A DNA stretch of 64,000 nucleotides, taken from positions 885,001-949,000 of the forward strand of contig NC_066604.1 of NCBI RefSeq assembly GCF_905475345.1. Reading direction: 5' to 3'. Each line of letters begins with the position of its first letter. The first letter of the stretch is position 1. Positions 12,164 through 24,182 of the stretch are shown piece by piece. Below the pieces are notes generated by a model. It was not told the origin of the DNA. It did not search any database and worked only from the letters and a program-made list of their open reading frames with translations. This stretch comes from Vespula vulgaris. Taxonomy: Eukaryota; Arthropoda; Insecta; Hymenoptera; Vespidae. Position numbers and translations under genes: made by a program.

Positions 12164-12222
12164 AATCGAATAGAATCGAATAGAATCGAACCGAACCGAA
12201 CTGAATCGAACTGAACCGAGTA
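12164..12222. repeat. Pentamer (GAAYM)n minisatellite
   Basis: About twelve pentamers of the form gaatc, gaata, gaacc or gaact follow each other. The first five alternate gaatc and gaata. Confidence 0.85.
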
Positions 12223-12860
12223 GTTTTTCTATGTCGGACTAAATTATTCCGTATAAATGAATCACAAAAATTGTATGAGTACATACACGTACATGTAGTA
12301 TACATGAGTACAGATACAGACACGCACGGTATATAACATACATTTTATATATATATGTATGTATGTATGTATGAGAGAGATTCATTCTTCTTTTCTTAAT
12401 AATTTGCAAAAATTTAATTAAATGTTTATAACATTCACTTTATAATATATAAATTAAATTTCTGTTTATGGATTACGAATTCTTCATTGCAAAGAGTTAT
12501 ACATATATATATATATATTTAATTATTATTATGTAATTTATTGAAAATAATATACGTACATATATACGATATGTTATATATATATTATTATACATATATA
12601 TATAAAATAATATGCAATATATATATGTATATATTATATACACTATTATACATGAATACATAAAATAATATACATACATATATATACATATATTACTTTC
12701 AATAACGTAAAAACGTAATCCTTTTCTCGATTTAACAGACCCTCTTATATTCATATTAGAGTCTTCGAGAGGAATAACAAAACCGAAAAAAAAAAAACCA
12801 TAATCACCTCTCTCTCTCTCTCTCTCTTCCTCTCTCTTTCCCTCTCGATTCGACGTTATC
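12223..12860. other. TA/CATA-rich sequence
   Basis: TATG (12340-12372) and TA-rich runs (12500-12700), then a short unique segment and a (CT)n tract at 12808-12846. No gene. Confidence 0.7.
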
Positions 12861-13260
12861 ATTTTGAACCATTAAGTTACACAAGGGATACCGTCGTTAA
12901 TAATCCATGTATAACCAAGAAAGGACATCGAGCCCACCTCTCTCTCAAAAAAAGAAAGAAAAAAAAAAAGAAGAAAAAGAAAAAGAAAGAACAACCAACC
13001 AAACAAACAAACAAACAAACAAACAAACAAACAAACAGAAAACTTTCCGAAAAAGAAGAAACAACCAACCAAAAAAAAAAAAGGAGAAGAAGAAGAAGAA
13101 GAAGAAGAAGAAGAAAAAAACCAAACAAACAAGAAAGAAGAAACAGAACGAAAAAAAGAAGAACTAAAAATAAAAAGGTACAAGTCTCGAAGAGAAGAAG
13201 AACATTCTGAAGTCCGGAGGTCAATAAGAGTAAAGAGGACACCGAAGGAAAGTAAGCACG
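12861..13260. repeat. Purine-rich tract with (CAAA)n and (GAA)n
   Basis: An A/G-dominated + strand with (CAAA)n at about 13003-13036 and (GAA)n at about 13084-13115. The words caaccaacca recur at 13000 and 13060, suggesting a local duplication. The Lys-rich and Phe/Ser-rich frames on the two strands are artefacts. Confidence 0.75.
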
Positions 13261-13277
13261 TGCTGCGAATAACGAAG

Positions 13278-13426
13278 GACTCTCTCTCTCTCTCTTTCTA
13301 TCTATCTATCTGTCTTTCTTTCTCTCTCGAAAAAAGTAGCTCTCTCTCTCTTTCTATCCATCTATCTGTCTATCTATCTGTCCTTCTTTCTCTCTCGAAA
13401 AAAATGCATCTCTCTCTCTCTCTCTT

Positions 13427-13457
<31 letters not shown>

Positions 13458-13505
13458 ATCTACCTATCTATGTATCTTTCTTTCTCTCTCGAAAAAAAAG
13501 CATCG
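13278..13505. repeat. Compound CT/CTAT minisatellite, three units
   Basis: Three successive units each run (CT)n, then CTAT/CTGT units, then tttctctctcgaaaaaa. The unit ends lie near 13336, 13403 and 13498. It is a higher-order repeat built from simple repeats. Confidence 0.8.
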
Positions 13506-13744
13506 AGCAAAACCCGCTAGGCGGCCCTTTAACGCTCGCCTTGATATTTGCATACGTCTCATTAGCGATCGTTAATTGTAAGTGGACTGGTAGGCACTCG
13601 TACCACCTTAAGTACTCCCACGGACCCTCTTTTTCCTCTTTATATATATATATATTTCTCTCTCTCTTTCTTTCTTTATCTCTCTTTCTCTCTCTCTCTC
13701 TGTCTCTCTGTCTGTCTGTCTGTCTCTATCTCACTACCTCTCAT

Positions 13745-13775
<31 letters not shown>

Positions 13776-13860
13776 TTTTCTTTCTCTTTCTTTCTCCCTC
13801 ATTCTTTCATTCTCTCTTTCTCTCTCTTTCTCTCTCGTGTACTCTCTGTTTTTCTTACGG
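13506..13860. other. Unique block then CT/CTGT microsatellite
   Basis: Positions 13506-13635 are unique and relatively GC-rich. From 13640 to 13850 the + strand is pyrimidine-rich with (CT)n, CTGT and CTTT units. Confidence 0.7.
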
Positions 13861-13881
13861 ATAATGAAGATATACACGCAG

Positions 13882-14009
13882 TGTATGTTGCCGTACGATT
13901 AACCGGTCGCTTGCGAAGTTCTTTGCACGTGGAAAACGATAATAACGTGTACGTATAATACCTGAGCGTCTGTATAATTAGACGTAAACGAGCAAACGGG
14001 AGGTTTAAG
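13882..14009 (+). other. Candidate non-coding exon ending in a consensus donor
   Basis: A unique, relatively GC-rich block lies downstream of a long CT tract. It follows an AG (cacgcag at 13881) and ends in ttaag|gtaagt at 14009/14010, a full-consensus 5' splice site. All three + frames are closed within it, so if used it would be an untranslated exon. The block also holds CACGTG (13926-13931) and aaccggt (13901-13907). It is the best upstream partner in this window for the acceptor at 35,874, but that link is inference. The AG and the pyrimidine tract are about 30 bp apart, so the block could instead be a first exon with an unknown start. Confidence 0.22.
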
Positions 14010-14034
14010 GTAAGTTTATATTTGAGAGGCCTTT

Positions 14035-14099
14035 CTTTTCTTTTTCTTTTCTTTTTCTTTTCTTTTTTTTTTTTTTTAAGGCTTATTAAAATGGTTCGA
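14035..14099. repeat. TTTTC-rich and poly-T tract
   Basis: (CTTTT)n units followed by a poly-T of about 15. It starts about 25 bp after the donor at 14,009. Confidence 0.7.
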
Positions 14100-15416
14100 G
14101 CGAGTACGTTGTCTCAAGAAAGTATAATAAAATTTCTCAAGAATGTATGATATTATATCGTAACGCGGTTGGGAAAGATTAAAATTGTGGAAGTAGATTT
14201 TTATCGATTCGAAGATAATAATCTAGGCTATCTAATTATATATGTTCGTATATAAAAAATAATAATAATTAGAATAATAATAGTAATAATAATAAGTAAG
14301 GAAATATTAGGTTGCATTGTTAGTTCGTTAATACTTAAGATTTAATAATGATTTTTAGAAAAAGAGTAAGAGAAAAAAGAATAAAATTGATGTATCGATT
14401 CAAAGATTATAATCTCGTATATCTGATATATATATATGTATTTGTATAAAAAATAATAATAATAGTAATAAGAAGTAATTAAATATTAGTTGACATTGTT
14501 AATTCAATTAAGATTTAATAATGATTTCTAAATCGTTGTTATAAGAAAGAAGAATTGAAAAAAGGAAGAGATGTATCGATTCGAAGATAATAATCTCGTG
14601 TATCTAATATATAAACAGAATTATTATTAGTATTGTTTATAATTGATTAATCATTTATAATTGAATTATATTGAATTATGTTAAAATTATTCTATATTAA
14701 ATTGAAAATTATATTAAATTGAATTATATTGTTAATGAAAACCTAATTGAAAAAAATGTATTGATTCAAAAATAATCTTGTATATATTTATTATATAAGA
14801 TATATGTCTATGTATATATATATATATATATTAAATATTAAAATAATAATAAATAACGAAATATTACTTTATATAATCAGTTTACATAATACTAAATAGC
14901 GAGTACTTGATCGTCGTCTCAAAAAGATAGAAATAAAATATAATTAGAAATAAAATAGAAATTGTAAAGTACAAAAATAAAAAGAGATATATCAATTCAA
15001 AAAAAAAAAAAAGAAATAATATCATGATACTAATGTATATATGTATATATAACATATATATTAGTTTACATAGTTAATATAATATTCGATAACGAGTTTT
15101 AAATCGTTATCTCAAAAAAAGAAATAAATAAATAAATAAAATTCATTTACATTCAAATTACATAACTAAAAGAAGAAGAGATGTATCGATTCAAAGATAA
15201 TAGGGTCATCTATCCAATATAAAAATAAAAAAAGAAATAATAATAATAAAAAAATATAACGAACTGTTAATATATGTAAATCTCAATAGCGAGTTTGAGA
15301 TCATAATTCGAAGAAAAAAAAAAAAAAAAGAAAAAAGATTGAATTACATGTAAGTATCATAGATACAAATAGACATATCGATAAAAGATAACATCGTATA
15401 TCTATCAGATATATTC

Positions 15417-15447
<31 letters not shown>

Positions 15448-15640
15448 TAATAAGCAACGAACTGTTAATTTACATAGCAATCCTAGTCTAGTAATCGTTC
15501 CATCGTAAAATTTTGAAAATTATTTATCCGATAGTATGTGCTTGTTTATAATTACCTTTTTTCTTTTTAAGATCATACGAACGATGTAAAGTAATAAAAA
15601 AAAATAAAAAATAAAGGACTGCTAATCGTTTAGTCTCTTC
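14100..15640. repeat. Decayed tandem array, about 190-bp unit, 7 units
   Basis: The word atcgattcaaagataataat, often followed by ctcgtatatctaatatata, recurs with variation at about 14203, 14394, 14575, 14760, 14991, 15185 and 15377. Spacings are 191, 181, 185, 231, 194 and 192 bp. A second landmark, aacgaa(c/a)tgttaatt-like, also recurs (near 14480, 15258 and 15456). The regular spacing shows tandem origin despite heavy divergence and AT/AAT slippage. Confidence 0.85.
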
Positions 15641-15900
15641 AGTTGGATATTTACGAGCATACGATGTTTATAATTATCGAGATGGGGAGTCGATTAAAAG
15701 GCATAGCATACATTCGAAAGGAGGCGGTAACGAAACGAGAGTCGACGAGTCAGTCCTCATCGAGATGATCGTTTTGGCTCGTAAACGATGAAGAACGTAA
15801 CAATTAATACGGTAATTAAGGGTATAGACGATCGGACATGAACGTTCTTCTAATTTCAGCAATTTAATTAACGAGTATAACATGTGATCGATGTAAATAT
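15641..15900. other. Unique block
   Basis: About 250 bp of unique, CpG-containing sequence (acgatcg, gtcgacgagt). The 69-codon minus frame at 15674-15883 has mixed composition but no recognisable family or splice support. Confidence 0.35.
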
Positions 15901-16640
15901 CATAAAGGGAGATGTACTCATAAATAAGATTATAATATGATGTGTATGTGTGTGTGTGATACGTATATATGTATGTATATATTTATTGTAGGTATTTTTT
16001 TTTTTAAGACCTACTATATTATATACGTACTATAATAGGATATTTATATATTATATATTTATATGAAATTATATGATTCTAAGATACAATTATATAAAAA
16101 TAATAGTTCCTTATTTATTATAATTATTTTTTTCTTTTTATATATATATATATATATTCACATAAATTAATTGTAATTCAATATCTAATAATATACAAAT
16201 ATAAGTGTATAAGTATGTATTTAGTTTAGAAACAAATAGATATTATTATTATTATTATTATTATTTCTTTTTTCTTTTTAATGAAACAAATAGATCCTAT
16301 ATTCTCAAACAAATATCCCATACATTCTCAAATATTTACATACTTGAACAAATTATACGATCTCAAGGCACAAATACATAATACATATGTATCATATATT
16401 TAATATTCATATTCGTACGAAAGAATATAATCCATAGAATATATATACATCTATTTAATATAGAAACAAATAGAAATTATTGTTTTTCTTTTTCTTCCTT
16501 TTTTATTATTATCATTATTATTATTATTATTTTTTATTTTTTTTTTTAAATAAAACACATACACTATCCCACTATATTTGTATATTTCCTACGAAATATC
16601 TAATATATATTTATTTGATTCAATAAGAAAAAGAACTAAA
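15901..16640. other. AT-rich sequence with TG, TA and TTA runs
   Basis: TG run near 15942-15958, TA runs near 15965-15980 and 16138-16157, (TTA)n at 16243-16264 and 16505-16530. No gene. Confidence 0.7.
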
Positions 16641-16747
16641 TATTAAATACCATAAGTTTTCTTAATAAAACCCATACGTGATACCCGTACTAATCGATAA
16701 GAGATAGAGACAAATAGAGAGACAGACAGACAGATAGAGAAAGAAAC

Positions 16748-16778
<31 letters not shown>

Positions 16779-16931
16779 CAAAGAGAACGTGATTGGTCGA
16801 GGGCAAAATCTTTTGTAAAGGGTGGCGGTAGGTGGCGATCGGTGAGTTGATGCAGCACGTATAAATGCATTTAGGTGGCACACGCGTTCCATCGAAGTTG
16901 CTTTTATGTTATCGACCCTCTATTGTATAAG

Positions 16932-16974
<43 letters not shown>

Positions 16975-16976
16975 TT
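16641..16976. repeat. GA tract, short unique segment, CT tract
   Basis: A GA-rich tract with GACA units (16700-16785) and a CT tract (16933-16975) face each other across about 150 bp of unique sequence. They are an inverted pair of simple repeats. Confidence 0.75.
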
Positions 16977-17130
16977 TGGAAACAACATCGGTGCAGACAG
17001 TCGCATGAACGTCGTGCATGCCCGCACTAAGTGCATGCTTGCACACGAACGGGCAATCCTTATACATGTAAAATGATGCAATGGTGCAAACGAATGTGAA
17101 ATAGTATATGTGCATAGACACACGTACATA
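16977..17130. other. Unique block rich in TGCA words
   Basis: Repeated gtgcatgc/tgcatgctt words give several short direct and inverted matches. Unique and relatively GC-rich; no open frame of note. Confidence 0.45.
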
Positions 17131-17229
17131 TGTATATATACACATCATCATACATAAATATACATATACATACATCCATACATACTTGAACATAGATACA
17201 TATACATATATGTATTTGTATATCATATA

Positions 17230-17283
<54 letters not shown>

Positions 17284-17308
17284 AATATGCATATATACAT
17301 ATGTACAC

Positions 17309-17355
<47 letters not shown>

Positions 17356-17360
17356 TTTGT
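17131..17360. repeat. CATA and (TA)n microsatellites
   Basis: Imperfect CATA repeats lead into a (TA) run of about 24 units at 17229-17276 and another of about 14 at 17321-17350. Confidence 0.9.
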
Positions 17361-17515
17361 AGAAGAGAAGGAAGAGGCAGTAACGCCAGCGATCCTATGT
17401 ATGTTTCATTGCAAAGGCACGTGAATGGACTCTGGACGGTTCGAGAGTTTATACGCTCGAAATGGAGAATAAGAGAGAAAGAGAGAGAAAGATAGAGAAA
17501 CAGAGATACAGAAGA

Positions 17516-17560
<45 letters not shown>
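17361..17560. other. Unique block and GA microsatellite
   Basis: Unique sequence at 17361-17470 with one CACGTG, then GA/GATA-rich repeat to 17560, pure (GA)n at about 17519-17556. Confidence 0.7.
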
Positions 17561-17562
<2 letters not shown>

Positions 17563-17810
17563 ATGGTGAAAGATCATTTCCACGTGTATCCCGAGACACA
17601 TCGCGTTGCATGCCTATATAAATTCATTTTACATGGTTTTGTACAGCTCTTAGCAGTCTTTAAAGATTCAAACAAGGAGAAAATAATAATGGAAAAGGAA
17701 AAGGAATCATCAGTAGCGTAATGTCGGACTGAAGGGACTATTGTTGTATCTTTTCATTCGATTTACTTTTTAAAATATATATGTATGTGTATTTTTTTTC
17801 TTTTTTTTTT
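17561..17810. other. Short unique block then T-rich sequence
   Basis: Unique to about 17745 with one CACGTG near 17580, then TATG and a poly-T tract. No gene. Confidence 0.55.
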
Positions 17811-17815
17811 TTTTC

Positions 17816-18031
17816 TTGAATCATTGAATCTTCGATGCAATAATTTACAGTATAGTGGATAGGATTTCTTTATACATATATATATATATATATCTTTTAT
17901 ATGTATATTTTATTTATTTATTTATTTTTTTAAATTATTGAATGCTCTATACAATAATTTACAATAGGTGGATAGGATTTCTTTTTAATGTAAATCATAT
18001 GCTTCGTTTAATGTAATCATATGCTTCGTTT
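17816..18031. repeat. Diverged tandem duplication, about 117 bp
   Basis: Words such as caataatttaca and tggataggatttcttt occur in order at about 17838-17871 and again at 17952-17983. A shorter duplication (aatgtaa(a)tcatatgcttcg) follows at 17988-18031. Confidence 0.8.
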
Positions 18032-18520
18032 AAACGTAGGATATAACGAAGGATTTTTCTTTGATCGATTACAAACTTTTTAGGAATATTTTGTAATAGA
18101 TCGTACGGTATATAATTCTGAATTTTTTGTTAGGAGGAGATATCGGAAAAGAAAAAAAAAAAAAAAAAGAATTAAGAAAATCAAAAACTTTTACTAAAGA
18201 AAGAAGATACATTTTTCGATAGATTATTATATAATATTATTATTCATTATATAAAGAACAAATTACATTATTTATATTACTACGTGACATTATAATAATA
18301 TTATTATCGTTATTATATATTATTAACTATACACTATATAGTTATATTTATGTACATATTATTATAGTTATTTAAATATTAATTATTGATATAGTATAGT
18401 CATACTTAATATAATTACTATTACTAAATTAGCACAACTATACTATACAATAATTATTATATCAATCGTCTACTCGAGAACCATTAGTAAACATTTTTTT
18501 TTATTTGTAACGAAAAGGAC
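18032..18520. other. AT-rich sequence
   Basis: AT-rich with a poly-A near 18150-18168 and dense TAT/ATT words. No gene. Confidence 0.7.
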
Positions 18521-18686
18521 AAAATGCATGCGAACACACACACACACACACACACACAAATAGGACTACAGAAGGGTTGCTGAAGTAGGTAGTCACGAGT
18601 AGTATGGTTTGAGTTTCGTGTCTCGTAAGTTTTCGAGGAAGATTTCGAATAGTTTGGAATCTCACGACGACGACGATGACGACGAA

Positions 18687-18733
<47 letters not shown>

Positions 18734-18880
18734 AGAATGTGAAATAAGGGGGATGAGGGTAGTAGTGGTTAAAATGGTCGAGGTGCTCGTGATAAGGACA
18801 AGAAAATTAATTGTTTCAGAGCTAAGCGAGACATTCCTTTTCGAAGGAGACCTTCATATAAAGTTAACATCTTAAACTTA
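18521..18880. other. CA repeat, unique block and GA repeat
   Basis: (CA)n at 18535-18557, unique block to 18660, a short GAC/GAT run, (GA)n at 18686-18732, then a unique segment. The 88-codon + frame crosses the GA run and is not supported as coding. Confidence 0.65.
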
Positions 18881-19750
18881 ATTTAAAAGAAAAAATAATA
18901 ATAAAGAAATAAATAAATAATAATGAATAAACAAAATGAGAAAGGCAATTACTATTAATGGACAATTATTGTATTGTTCGTTGAAATTAAAATACATAAG
19001 TAGTTTTTTCGATCATCTCTATGTATTATAATATTCATATATACGTACATAGAGACAAAAATATTGATACAGATTCAAATGAAAAAAATCGAAAATAATA
19101 CTGGAAGATGATAAAATACAAAGTTTTATGTAGTAAGTCAATAGATATTGGTTTAAAAGAAAAATTTTCAAAGATATTAGTTTTTAGATATCGTTGAAAT
19201 ATCTAAGATAAATCAATCATTTCTCAAATAGAAGGAGAACATATGAAATTTTGTTGAAGTTTTATTCAATTCTTTTTAATGGAAATAAATCATTGAATCG
19301 ATCAAATGAAAAGTATAATAATAATAATTACTATTACTATTATTATCATTATTATTATTCTTATATAAATTATAATAACATTAAATGATAATAATTAATA
19401 ATAATTATCATTATTATTATTATATCATTATTATATTATATAATAATAACATAATAATAATAATAATAATACATATAATAATTATTAAATGGATATTATT
19501 GTTATATTATAGAATAATAATAATAGATTAATACCAATTATTATAATTATAATTATAATCATACAGAAAATAAATTATATGATAATGATAATTATGATAA
19601 TAATAATTATTCTAATAATTACAATTATTATTCTCTTATAATTATAACTATAATTATAATAACATTATAATTAATATTAATTAATATTATATAATAATAA
19701 TTATTATTATTATCTTATAATTATAACTATAATTATAATAATTGATATTA
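18881..19750. other. AT-rich sequence with ATT/AAT slippage repeats
   Basis: Plain AT-rich DNA to 19310, then a mesh of short ATT, AAT and TAA repeats on both strands with many small palindromes. The word ttataattataactataatt occurs twice (about 19637 and 19719). Confidence 0.7.
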
Positions 19751-20716
19751 ATTTATTGTTATTATTTTTCTTATTATTATGATTAATATATAACATAATA
19801 GTAGTAATATTATAATAATAATGATAATTATAGTTATAATTATAATAATGATAATGATAATGAAGACGACGACGACGACGATGATGATAAAATTAAATAA
19901 CGTGAAACAATGATAAAAACTGGTAACAAAAGAAATAAAATAAAATAAAATAAGATAAAATAAAATAAAATAAATTAGATAGAATTAGGTATATAGAATA
20001 ATTAAATAGGATTAGGTATATAGAATTCTAATGAAAATAAATATTCTGCGTTTTTATTCGATTCCGATAAGAAATTATTATTTTTTCTGTTTTTTTTTTT
20101 CTATATTTATTTAAAATATTTTTTTATTCTTTTTATTTTAGTAGGATTTCATATTAGAAAGTGGCATTGGGTTTTATATATATTAGGAATATTCTAAGTT
20201 CGAATAAAAGATATTGAATTAATCTGTGAATAGTTTACAATTTATTATTATTATTTTTCTTATTATTATGATTAATATATAACATAATAGTAGTAATATT
20301 ATAATAATAATGATAATTATAGTTATAATTATAATAATGATAATGATAATGAAGACGACGACGACGACGATGATGATAAAATTAAATAACGTGAAACAAT
20401 GATAAAAACTGGTAACAAAAGAAATAAAATAAAATAAAATAAAATAAAATAAAATAAAATAAATTAGATAGGATTAGGTATATAGAAAGGACCTGCCTCT
20501 TTCGTATCCCGAAGAGAATTATTTACCAAAGTTTCTGGGCACGCTCTAAAGGTGAAATTTATGACGGCCGTCGAGAAATTTATTATCGTATGGCAGAGAT
20601 TTCGTGGTAAAAATATGACAAGGAGATATAGAGAAGAAAAAGGAGATAGAAAGAGAGAAAGAGAAAGAAGATGGCGAAGAGGGTGAGATAAAGTTTCACG
20701 ACGAGCTGTTGAGTTG

Positions 20717-20748
<32 letters not shown>

Positions 20749-21525
20749 TACACATACACCCACATAAACTCTCTCTGTCTCTCTCTCTCTCTCTCTTTCT
20801 GTCTCTTGAACGTTCTATTGGTTCCATTATATATTATCTTTAGACAAGTTTCTTCGACCAATGAGAAAAAAGTTATAATAAAAAAAAGGAAAAATGAAGG
20901 TAACTTATATGAGATCCCATTAATGTTTGATTAAATGTCCTGAGATAATACGGAAAGATGAGTAAAATGTTAAAAAAACTTTCATCATTACTGTCATACT
21001 TCCGATTCATTTATACGTATTTGAAAAATAAAAAAAAAAAAGAGAGAGAGAAAAGTGAAAGAAAAATATCATTAATTTCGTAGTTGGTATCATCATTTGT
21101 TACCATACGAAAATCGTGAAAATATGAAGGTTGATACGTACGAAGTTAATGGATTAAAAGAAAAACGAAAGAAGGATAGAAAGTGCTGAGTCAAATTAAA
21201 ATTGAAAGTTAAAATTATTATTTTATGTAAAACTGTTTGTTTTATTTTATTTTATTTTATTTTATTTTACTTCATCCTGTTTTTTTAATTTCTTTTTCAA
21301 AAAGTTTCGTATTTCGATATCAATCTAATGAAAATAAATAGTCTGCGTTTTTATTCGATTCCGATAAGAAATTATCTTTTTTTTTTTTTAATATTCATTT
21401 AAAATATTTTTTTAATCTTTTTATTTTAGTGGGATTTCATATTAGAAAAGTGGCATTGGGTTTTATATATTAGGAATATTCTAAGTTCGAATAAAAGATA
21501 TTGAATTAATCTGTGAATAGTTTAT
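19751..21525. repeat. Duplication mosaic A-B-A'-x-B'
   Basis: A (19751-19997) and A' (20241-20486) match closely, including the gacgacgacgacgacgatga run and aacgtgaaacaatgataaaa. B (20027-20239) and B' (21324-21525) also match closely, sharing gcgtttttattcgattccga and tattctaagttcgaataaaa. The simplest reading is a tandem duplication of an A-x-B unit of about 1.25 kb followed by loss of x from the first copy. No transposase frame or terminal repeat was seen. Confidence 0.85.
20487..20830. other. Unique block (x segment) with CT/CA repeats
   Basis: Unique relatively GC-rich sequence at 20487-20700, then (CT)n and (CA)n at 20718-20760 and (CT)n to 20800. It is present once although its flanks A and B are duplicated. 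Confidence 0.6.
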
Positions 21526-22530
21526 TAATTTTTGCATATATGTGTATATATATATATAAATTAGTTGATAGTATTGAGATTAAAAAGAATAAAAATTAAT
21601 AGAAAAACTTATACAAAAATTTATCTTTAATGTAATACGAAGGATCCTTCGTTCCTTTGTAAATAACTATAAAAAAGAAAAAAAGAAATTTGACGAGAAA
21701 TAAAAAACTTAATGAAAGAATTGTTTTCACATAAATGACATTTTTGTGTTGACAATATTGTTTATTTTAATAGTTTTAAACATTATATATAAATATATTA
21801 TAATAAAAAAATATATAATAAATACATATAGATAATACAATAAAAATATAAAATATCGTATTATATATGTATATGTGTGCGTATATATATATATATATTG
21901 TATTTAACAAATATAAAAATTTATATTATATTATTATACATAAATGATTTGTATATTATAAAAAGATATTATACTTCGACTTTATCATTTCGAAATTAAT
22001 TTCTTTTTAATATATTCAATTTGTTAATATATCTAAAAATCAAATATATAAAGAAAATCAAATGTATCCTTAATATATACTTAAACGAAAACTATTTATA
22101 TTTTCATATGCAAAAATTATATATAAATCATTTGTATATAATAAAAAAATATAAAATTATTTCGAAAGATTTAGAAACAAAATATTTCATATACGAATAA
22201 AAATTATATGATTACGAAACTGCTAAAAAAAAAAAAAAGAAAAAGAAAAAAACAAAAAAAGAAACAAACCACCATTATATCACGATCTTTAAATAGCCAT
22301 TATATCACAATACTCTTTGCAAAAATATCAAGGTTACAAAGAAGATCGAGAATAGCTCTAATAATAAACCATAATATTTCTCTTATTCAGAATGAAATAT
22401 TGAAATATAAAACAAAATAAAAAAGAAAAAAAGAAAGAAAATATGTCATAAAAATTCTTCCATCATTGTATATACACACACATACATACTCACAGCATAC
22501 ACATATATACCCACAGCCATATAATACATA
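21526..22530. other. AT-rich sequence
   Basis: TA-rich with short runs near 21541-21556 and 21867-21897. A poly-A/Lys-rich stretch at 22226-22265 accounts for the 70-codon + frame. No gene. Confidence 0.7.
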
Positions 22531-23030
22531 AGTAATTAATTATTCATTACCGAGATAGACCATTGAGATAGATAGCGAACGTAAATCACGTCGATTTCAT
22601 TCCGTACCAGCATATTATAAAAGCTCCTTTCGATATTACGACGGGTTCTTAGAGAAAGGATGGAGAAGTGAAGGAAAGAAAAAAAAAAAAAGGAAAAGAA
22701 AATGATTAAAAAAAATAAAAAAAAATAAAAAAAAAGAAGAAGAAGAAGAAGAAGAGTGAGGGAGGAAAAAAAGTGAAAGAGTTTGATCGGTCGTTTGAGG
22801 TACTACTTTTTTAAAGTGGGGACACGCTCGTTCGCTCGATTTTGCTCTTCCAGAGGGAGATATCAGCAAAGTTTATTAGCCTTCTCTTCCCTTACCTCCC
22901 CTTTCCACCCTCCCTGTCCCTCCCCTCACTCTTCCATTTTACCTACGTTTGGAAAAAAGTTTTAAATGGAACGTCGTAAGAAGATTTAAACGAGGTATAC
23001 GCTCGAGTGATCGCACGATCGAGGATCTTT
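22531..23030. other. Two small unique blocks around an A/GAA-rich tract
   Basis: Unique at 22545-22660 and 22785-23030, with poly-A, TAAAA and (GAA)n between (22678-22755). Frames there are short and mixed with low complexity. Confidence 0.55.
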
Positions 23031-23063
23031 TATTTTTTTTTTATTTTTTTTTCTTTCATTCTG

Positions 23064-23094
<31 letters not shown>

Positions 23095-24170
23095 TTCTTT
23101 TTCTTTTTTTTTCTTTTTTTTTTTTTACGGTCATAAAAATTCCCGCGAGGTGTCGAGAAATATAACGCGAGAGGACTTTCTTTCTTTCTCTCTTTCTCTT
23201 CATCTTTATCTCTATCTCCGTCTCTCTTTCTTTGGTAATAGTAGTAATAATAGATAGTACTTAACGTTCGTGACTATATAGATGAGAAGGTAATGACTTA
23301 TCGATAACTCGTTTGAAAGTAGAGAAAATTATCTCGTTTCGTTGGTTATTATCTGTATTTTCTCCCTCTTAGATACATTCCGGTCATAGAGATTCTTTAA
23401 GAAAACTTTTTAATGGGTTCGATATGCCAGGGATTATTCTGACGATTTTGTCAGGGAAAAAAAAGAAAAAAAAAGGAAAAGAACTTTGTGATTAATCAGG
23501 AAGAATAGATTTTTTCGTTATTATTATTACTTTTTTTTCTGTTTCTTTTGAATCCGCTATCTTTAGTTCTATCTTTTCTGTTTCCTTCATTATTTTTTTA
23601 ATCACTCGTTAAGGTGATATTACAATTATAAATATTATAAATCGATTAAATTATTATTACGTTTTGTAAACCGTGATAGCGTTTATTAATAAAAAAGAAA
23701 TAATAAAATAAAAAAGAGTTTTTACTCTTTATACGCACACACACACACATACACACATATATATATATATGTTATTTTAATAATTAATTTTATTAAGTTT
23801 CATAACTTGTAAAAAAATGGTGTGTAAAAATAATATATATGGAATATTGTTTATTTATTTTTTTTCTTTCTTTTATTTTTTAACATATTTATATATATAT
23901 TTATTTATTAATATTTTATTAATATATTAATATCATATATTATTAATACTCATTAATATTTTAATAATTTATTAATTCATTATATCATTGACATTCTAGA
24001 TAAAATGTTAATCGAGTATCGTCTCTCTTGGATGCGAAAAATTTCTTAAGCCAATTGAGAAACGATTTCTTTCTTCTTCTTTTTCTTTTTTTTTTTTGTT
24101 CTTCGTTCTCTTCGTCTTCTTTGTCCTCTTCGTTTTCTTCGTTTTATTTTTTTTTTGTTGTCCTTGTCAG
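23031..24170. other. T/CT-rich tract, unique patch and AT-rich sequence
   Basis: T- and CT-rich at 23031-23128 and 23178-23230. The stretch 23235-23460 is mostly unique. Then AT-rich with (CA)n near 23737-23756 and T-rich to 24170. Confidence 0.6.
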
Positions 24171-24182
24171 GTTGTAAGATAT

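Noticed and set aside
17060..17611. 183-codon minus-strand frame
   Set aside because: Ser-Leu and Tyr-Ile repeats from GA and TA microsatellites; no unique domain.
20055..20068. ttcgattcc, like a tRNA T-loop (also near 21,350)
   Set aside because: No acceptor stem, anticodon arm or A-box at the right distance; it is part of the B duplication.
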